A program made the position numbers and the translations under genes. Below are positions 5,036 through 7,407 of a stretch of DNA of 7,407 nucleotides, one piece after another. The notes under the pieces are model-generated. The model did not search any database, was not told the DNA's origin, and saw nothing but the letters and a program-made list of their open reading frames with translations. Position 1 is the first letter of the stretch, and each line of letters begins with the position of its first letter. Source of the DNA: Elstera litoralis (GTDB taxonomy: Bacteria; Pseudomonadota; Alphaproteobacteria; Elsterales; Elsteraceae); assembly GCF_000963705.1 (NCBI RefSeq), contig NZ_LAJY01000126.1, positions 1 through 7,407 of the forward strand, in the 5' to 3' direction.

Positions 5036-6081
5036 AAAATTCGGCCAATTAGCTTGGCAGTATAATCGACCATCGGGATGATCCGGGCGTAATTCAGCCG
5101 GGTGGGGCCGATCACGCCGATCGCGCCGATGATCTGGTCGCGGGCGTTTGTATAGGGTGCGAGCACGACCGAGCAACCGGCTTGCGCGAAAAGCGGGTTT
5201 TCCGCGCCGATATAAATCTGCACACCCTCGGCGGCATTGGCGGCTTCGAGCAGCCGCAACGCCCCTTCCCGCGCTTCAAGCGCCTGGAAAAGGCCGCGAA
5301 TCCGCTCCAAATCGCCCAACGCCGTCACATCTTCGAGCAAATGGGCCTGACCGCGTACAATCAGATAGCCATCATGGCGATCCGCCTCGCTTTCGGCCCA
5401 AACCGCCAACCCCTGTTCGACCAACCGACTGGTGAGGCTGTCGAGATCGGCGCGTTGGGCCGTCATTTCCGCCGTCACCACCGCGCGGGTTTCGGCGAGC
5501 GTTTGGCCGGTGAGGCGGGCGTTCAGATAATTGCTGGCCGTTGTGAGCGCCGACGGCGGCAGGCCGAGCGGCAGATCGAGCACGCGGTTTTCCACCTGCC
5601 CATCGGTGCTGACCATCACCACCAGCGCCCGATTGGGGCCGAGCGCGATGAATTCGATTTGCCGCAGCGCGCCTTCGCGCTTGGGCGCCATAACAAGGCC
5701 CGCGCAGCCCGACAGGCCGGAGAGGGCGGATGAGGCTTCTTCCAGCACCTGTTCCAACGAGCGCCCGCGCACGGCGCATTGGGCATCGAGCGCCTGACGC
5801 TCCTGGGCGCTGATCGCGCCGATTTCCAGCAAGCCATCGACGAACAGCCGCAACCCCGCCTCGGTAGGCACCCGCCCGGCGGAGGTATGGGGCGCGAACA
5901 GCAGGCCAACCTCTTCCAAATCGGCCATGACATTGCGAATGGTGGCGGGCGACAGGGTGGTTCCCAGACGGCGCGAGAGGGTGCGGCTGCCGATTGGCTC
6001 CCCGGTTTCCACATAGGCATCGACGATATGCCGGAAAATCTCGCGGGATCGGTCGTTCAGTTCCGAAATAACCGATACCAT
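5029..6081 (-). CDS. hrcA: Heat-inducible transcription repressor HrcA
   Basis: A 350-residue repressor of class I heat-shock genes that binds CIRCE operators as a dimer and depends on GroEL for activity in studied species. The N-terminal winged helix-turn-helix is clear at residues 8-80: LNDRSREIFRHIVDAYVETGEPIGSRTL, then LSPATIRNVMADLEEVGLL and the TSAGRVPTEAGLRLFVDGLL signature (66-85). The C-terminal domain carries QIYIGAENPLF (288-298), CSVVLAPY (303-310) and the conserved end IGAIGVIGPTRLNYARIIPMVDYTAKLI (318-345). Length is normal. I choose the ATG at 6081, which gives the family start MVSVISELNDRSREI. A GGGAG (about 6093-6097) lies some 11 nt upstream, a rather long spacing. A TTG at 6153 in frame would add 24 unrelated residues and overlap the promoter. 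The gene follows xerD by 72 nt with its own promoter and precedes grpE. Confidence 0.97.
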   Translation of the reverse strand: MVSVISELNDRSREIFRHIVDAYVETGEPIGSRTLSRRLGTTLSPATIRNVMADLEEVGLLFAPHTSAGRVPTEAGLRLFVDGLLEIGAISAQERQALDAQCAVRGRSLEQVLEEASSALSGLSGCAGLVMAPKREGALRQIEFIALGPNRALVVMVSTDGQVENRVLDLPLGLPPSALTTASNYLNARLTGQTLAETRAVVTAEMTAQRADLDSLTSRLVEQGLAVWAESEADRHDGYLIVRGQAHLLEDVTALGDLERIRGLFQALEAREGALRLLEAANAAEGVQIYIGAENPLFAQAGCSVVLAPYTNARDQIIGAIGVIGPTRLNYARIIPMVDYTAKLIGRILR

Positions 6082-6124
6082 GCCGATGGGGGCTCCCTTC
6101 TGGTGCGTAACAAAACCTGAGTTA

Positions 6125-6153
6125 AATTTAGGAAGCACGGGGCGGAACGTCAA
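6125..6153 (-). promoter_or_regulatory. Sigma70-like promoter of hrcA
   Basis: On the minus strand TTGACG (6153-6148) and TAAATT (6130-6125) are separated by exactly 17 nt. The -35 matches TTGACA at five of six positions and the -10 matches TATAAT at four of six. The -35 starts at the base after the xerD stop codon. Transcription would begin near 6118, giving a leader of roughly 37 nt before hrcA. No CIRCE inverted repeat is visible between this promoter and the gene. Confidence 0.6.
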
Positions 6154-7092
6154 TCATTCGGGGCTCGGCTTTCCGCGTCGGGCCAGCGGATGATGCGCGG
6201 CGACCATCGCTTTCAGGCGCGGCGCGGCGACATGGGTGTAAATCTGCGTCGTGGCGATATCGGCATGCCCCAGCAGCATCTGCACCGAGCGCAAATCGGC
6301 CTCGCCTTCCACCAGATGCGTGGCGAAACTATGCCGGAGCACGTGGGCGGAAACCCGTTTCGGGTCGATCCCCGCCGTCACCGCCAACTGCTTCAGCGTC
6401 GATGTGACCCAAAAGCGCGTGATCGGCTTGGTCGAGCCCGCTTCTGGGAACAGATAGGGCGAGGTTTGCTTGTCGGCTAAGAACTGGTCGCGCAGCGGCA
6501 AATAAAGCGCCAGCGCGGTTTGCGCCGCTGGCGTGAGCGGCACCAGCCGGTCTTTCTCCCCCTTACCGCGCACAGTGATGGCGTCGGGCGGCGGGGCAGT
6601 GCCGCGCGTGCGGAAGGGGGCGAGGGGTAGGAAGCAGAGTTCGCTGACGCGCAGGCCCAAGCCGTAGATGAGTTCGATGATGAGCTTGAGGCGGGTCGCG
6701 CCCGGTTCATCGCGGGTGGCAGCGGCGGTCAGCAGCGCGTCGATTTCGGCTTCGGAGAGCAGTTTGGGCAGGGGACGGCCCAGGCGCGGCATCTCCAGCC
6801 CGGCGGAAGGATCGTCGCCCCGGCGGTCGTCGAGATAGAGAAAGCGATAGAATTGCCGCAAAGCCGCCCGTCGCCGGGCTGCCGTGCGCGGCGAATAGCC
6901 CTCGACCCCCAACTGCTGCACATAGGCCCCGAGATCGGCGGCACTGGCGCGGGCAAGGTCGGTCTGGCGCAGGGCAAGAAACCGCCCGGTCGCCGATAGA
7001 TCGTCGCGGTAGGCCTTTAGGGAGTTGGCCGAGAGGCCGCGTTCGGCCATCAGCATTTCGAAAAAAGCGTCGAGATGCGGATCGATACTCAT
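6154..7092 (-). CDS. xerD: Tyrosine recombinase XerD (chromosome dimer resolution)
   Basis: A 312-residue site-specific tyrosine recombinase, which with XerC resolves chromosome dimers at dif under FtsK control. The N-terminal SAM-like DNA-binding domain covers about 5-95 (SLKAYRDDL at 24-32; ARRRAALRQFYRFL at 72-85). The catalytic domain has the full active site: Arg148 (in GLRVSEL), Lys177 (RGKGEKDRLVPL), His250 and Arg253 (HVLRHSFATHL), His276 (LLGHADIATTQIYTHV) and the nucleophile Tyr285. I prefer XerD over XerC because the end THVAAPRLKAMVAAHHPLA resembles the XerD C-terminus. Length is normal. The ATG at 7092 overlaps the stop of the upstream gene as ATGA and has only a weak AGG upstream, so translation is probably coupled. 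The gap between SEL and RGKG is slightly long and Pro-rich. No mobile-element genes or attachment sites surround it, so a housekeeping role is favoured over a phage integrase. Confidence 0.94.
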   Translation of the reverse strand: MSIDPHLDAFFEMLMAERGLSANSLKAYRDDLSATGRFLALRQTDLARASAADLGAYVQQLGVEGYSPRTAARRRAALRQFYRFLYLDDRRGDDPSAGLEMPRLGRPLPKLLSEAEIDALLTAAATRDEPGATRLKLIIELIYGLGLRVSELCFLPLAPFRTRGTAPPPDAITVRGKGEKDRLVPLTPAAQTALALYLPLRDQFLADKQTSPYLFPEAGSTKPITRFWVTSTLKQLAVTAGIDPKRVSAHVLRHSFATHLVEGEADLRSVQMLLGHADIATTQIYTHVAAPRLKAMVAAHHPLARRGKPSPE

Positions 7093-7407
7093 AGCCCGGC
7101 CTGGATCAGGCTTTCGAGCGCCAGCGCCCGCGCGCTTTCCTCCAGCCCGGCATAGCGTAACGCCGAAATCAGCGCGCCTAAGTGCAACGCTTCGCCGGGG
7201 CCGGGGGTGCGCCCGTCCGAGAGGATTAGGCTGAGGATGGCGACTTCACCGACGCGGCCCGCAAGCCCCGCCGCGCGCAGGCGCAGCCAGCCGGCGGCAT
7301 CGTCGAAAGCCTCGCCACTGCGATTGGTCGGGGTTGCCAGAAAATCCCAGGCGAAGGGCGGCAGCGGCTCTTCCAGCCCGTCGAAGGCGGCGAAGACCAG
7401 GGCGACC
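7089..7407 (-). CDS. Unidentified protein, C-terminal part, upstream of xerD
   Basis: The last 105 codons of a minus-strand gene that begins beyond the right edge; the frame is open to the edge. The end reads ...RYAGLEESARALALESLIQAGL and stops at TGA (7091-7089), overlapping the xerD start as ATGA. The visible part looks soluble and mostly helical, with no membrane segment. It includes AAGWLRLRAAGLAGRVGEVAI, a Gly/Pro-rich turn (SDGRTPGPGEA) and a final Ala/Leu/Glu-rich helix pair, somewhat like the end of a helical-repeat protein. I do not recognise the family. The consistent codon use, the open frame and the tight overlap support a real gene co-transcribed with xerD. Confidence 0.75.
   Translation of the reverse strand, partial: VALVFAAFDGLEEPLPPFAWDFLATPTNRSGEAFDDAAGWLRLRAAGLAGRVGEVAILSLILSDGRTPGPGEALHLGALISALRYAGLEESARALALESLIQAGL

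Noticed and set aside
4338..5081. Plus-strand open frame opposite grpE and its leader (247 codons)
   Set aside because: Starts inside the grpE 3' flank, is His/Arg-rich, and opposes an unmistakable grpE. No promoter or ribosome binding site.
6082..6153. TTG start at 6153 for hrcA
   Set aside because: The extra 24 residues are not like HrcA and would be encoded by the promoter itself; ATG 6081 gives the family N-terminus.
6154..7092. Integrase of a mobile element
   Set aside because: XerD-specific C-terminus and chromosomal housekeeping neighbours; no tRNA attachment site, flanking repeats or other element genes.

Overview
The window is GC-rich chromosomal DNA (clearly above 60% G+C by eye). 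Its gene types point to an alphaproteobacterium: a YgfZ/IBA57-type folate-binding protein, an SMR guanidinium exporter, a DUF1800-DUF1501 secreted pair, hrcA followed by grpE, and xerD. A member of the Rhodospirillales is my inference; no rRNA or other taxonomic marker is present. I see no insertion sequence, phage gene, CRISPR array, tRNA or rRNA.

Layout, left to right. The left edge holds the 5' part of an exported protein on the minus strand, which may be a SYLF-type lipid-binding protein. Divergent from it, ygfZ (303-1217, plus) encodes the folate-binding protein linked to Fe-S cluster maintenance. ygfZ runs tail to tail into a minus-strand block, and the two stop codons share four bases. 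Read in its own direction that block is DUF1800 (4202-2817), DUF1501 (2807-1554) and sugE/gdx (1528-1214). Its intergenic gaps are 9 and 25 nt, and the ribosome binding site of each downstream gene sits in or against the stop region of the gene before it, so the three probably form one translationally coupled operon.

The second minus-strand block is an unidentified gene cut by the right edge (7407-7089), xerD (7092-6154), hrcA (6081-5029) and grpE (4919-4356). The first gene and xerD overlap as ATGA. hrcA has its own good sigma70-like promoter directly after the xerD stop codon. grpE ends in a strong UUCG-loop terminator (4309-4332) that separates this block from the DUF1800 operon. HrcA is the heat-shock repressor and GrpE the nucleotide exchange factor of DnaK, so this pair is the heat-shock module of the window.

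The part least explained by ordinary gene content is the stretch of about 115 nt between the hrcA stop codon and the grpE start. It holds four successive potential hairpins. The first is a TTAGC/GCTAA palindrome with a 9-nt spacer over the hrcA stop codon, loosely like a HrcA operator (CIRCE). The last pairs a UUGCU segment with the AGGA of the grpE ribosome binding site, as in ROSE RNA thermometers. An extended -10 promoter motif occupies the same bases and is a competing explanation. The DUF1800-DUF1501 pair is widespread but functionally uncharacterised and is the other candidate for unexplored biology. Most of the window is otherwise ordinary housekeeping sequence.
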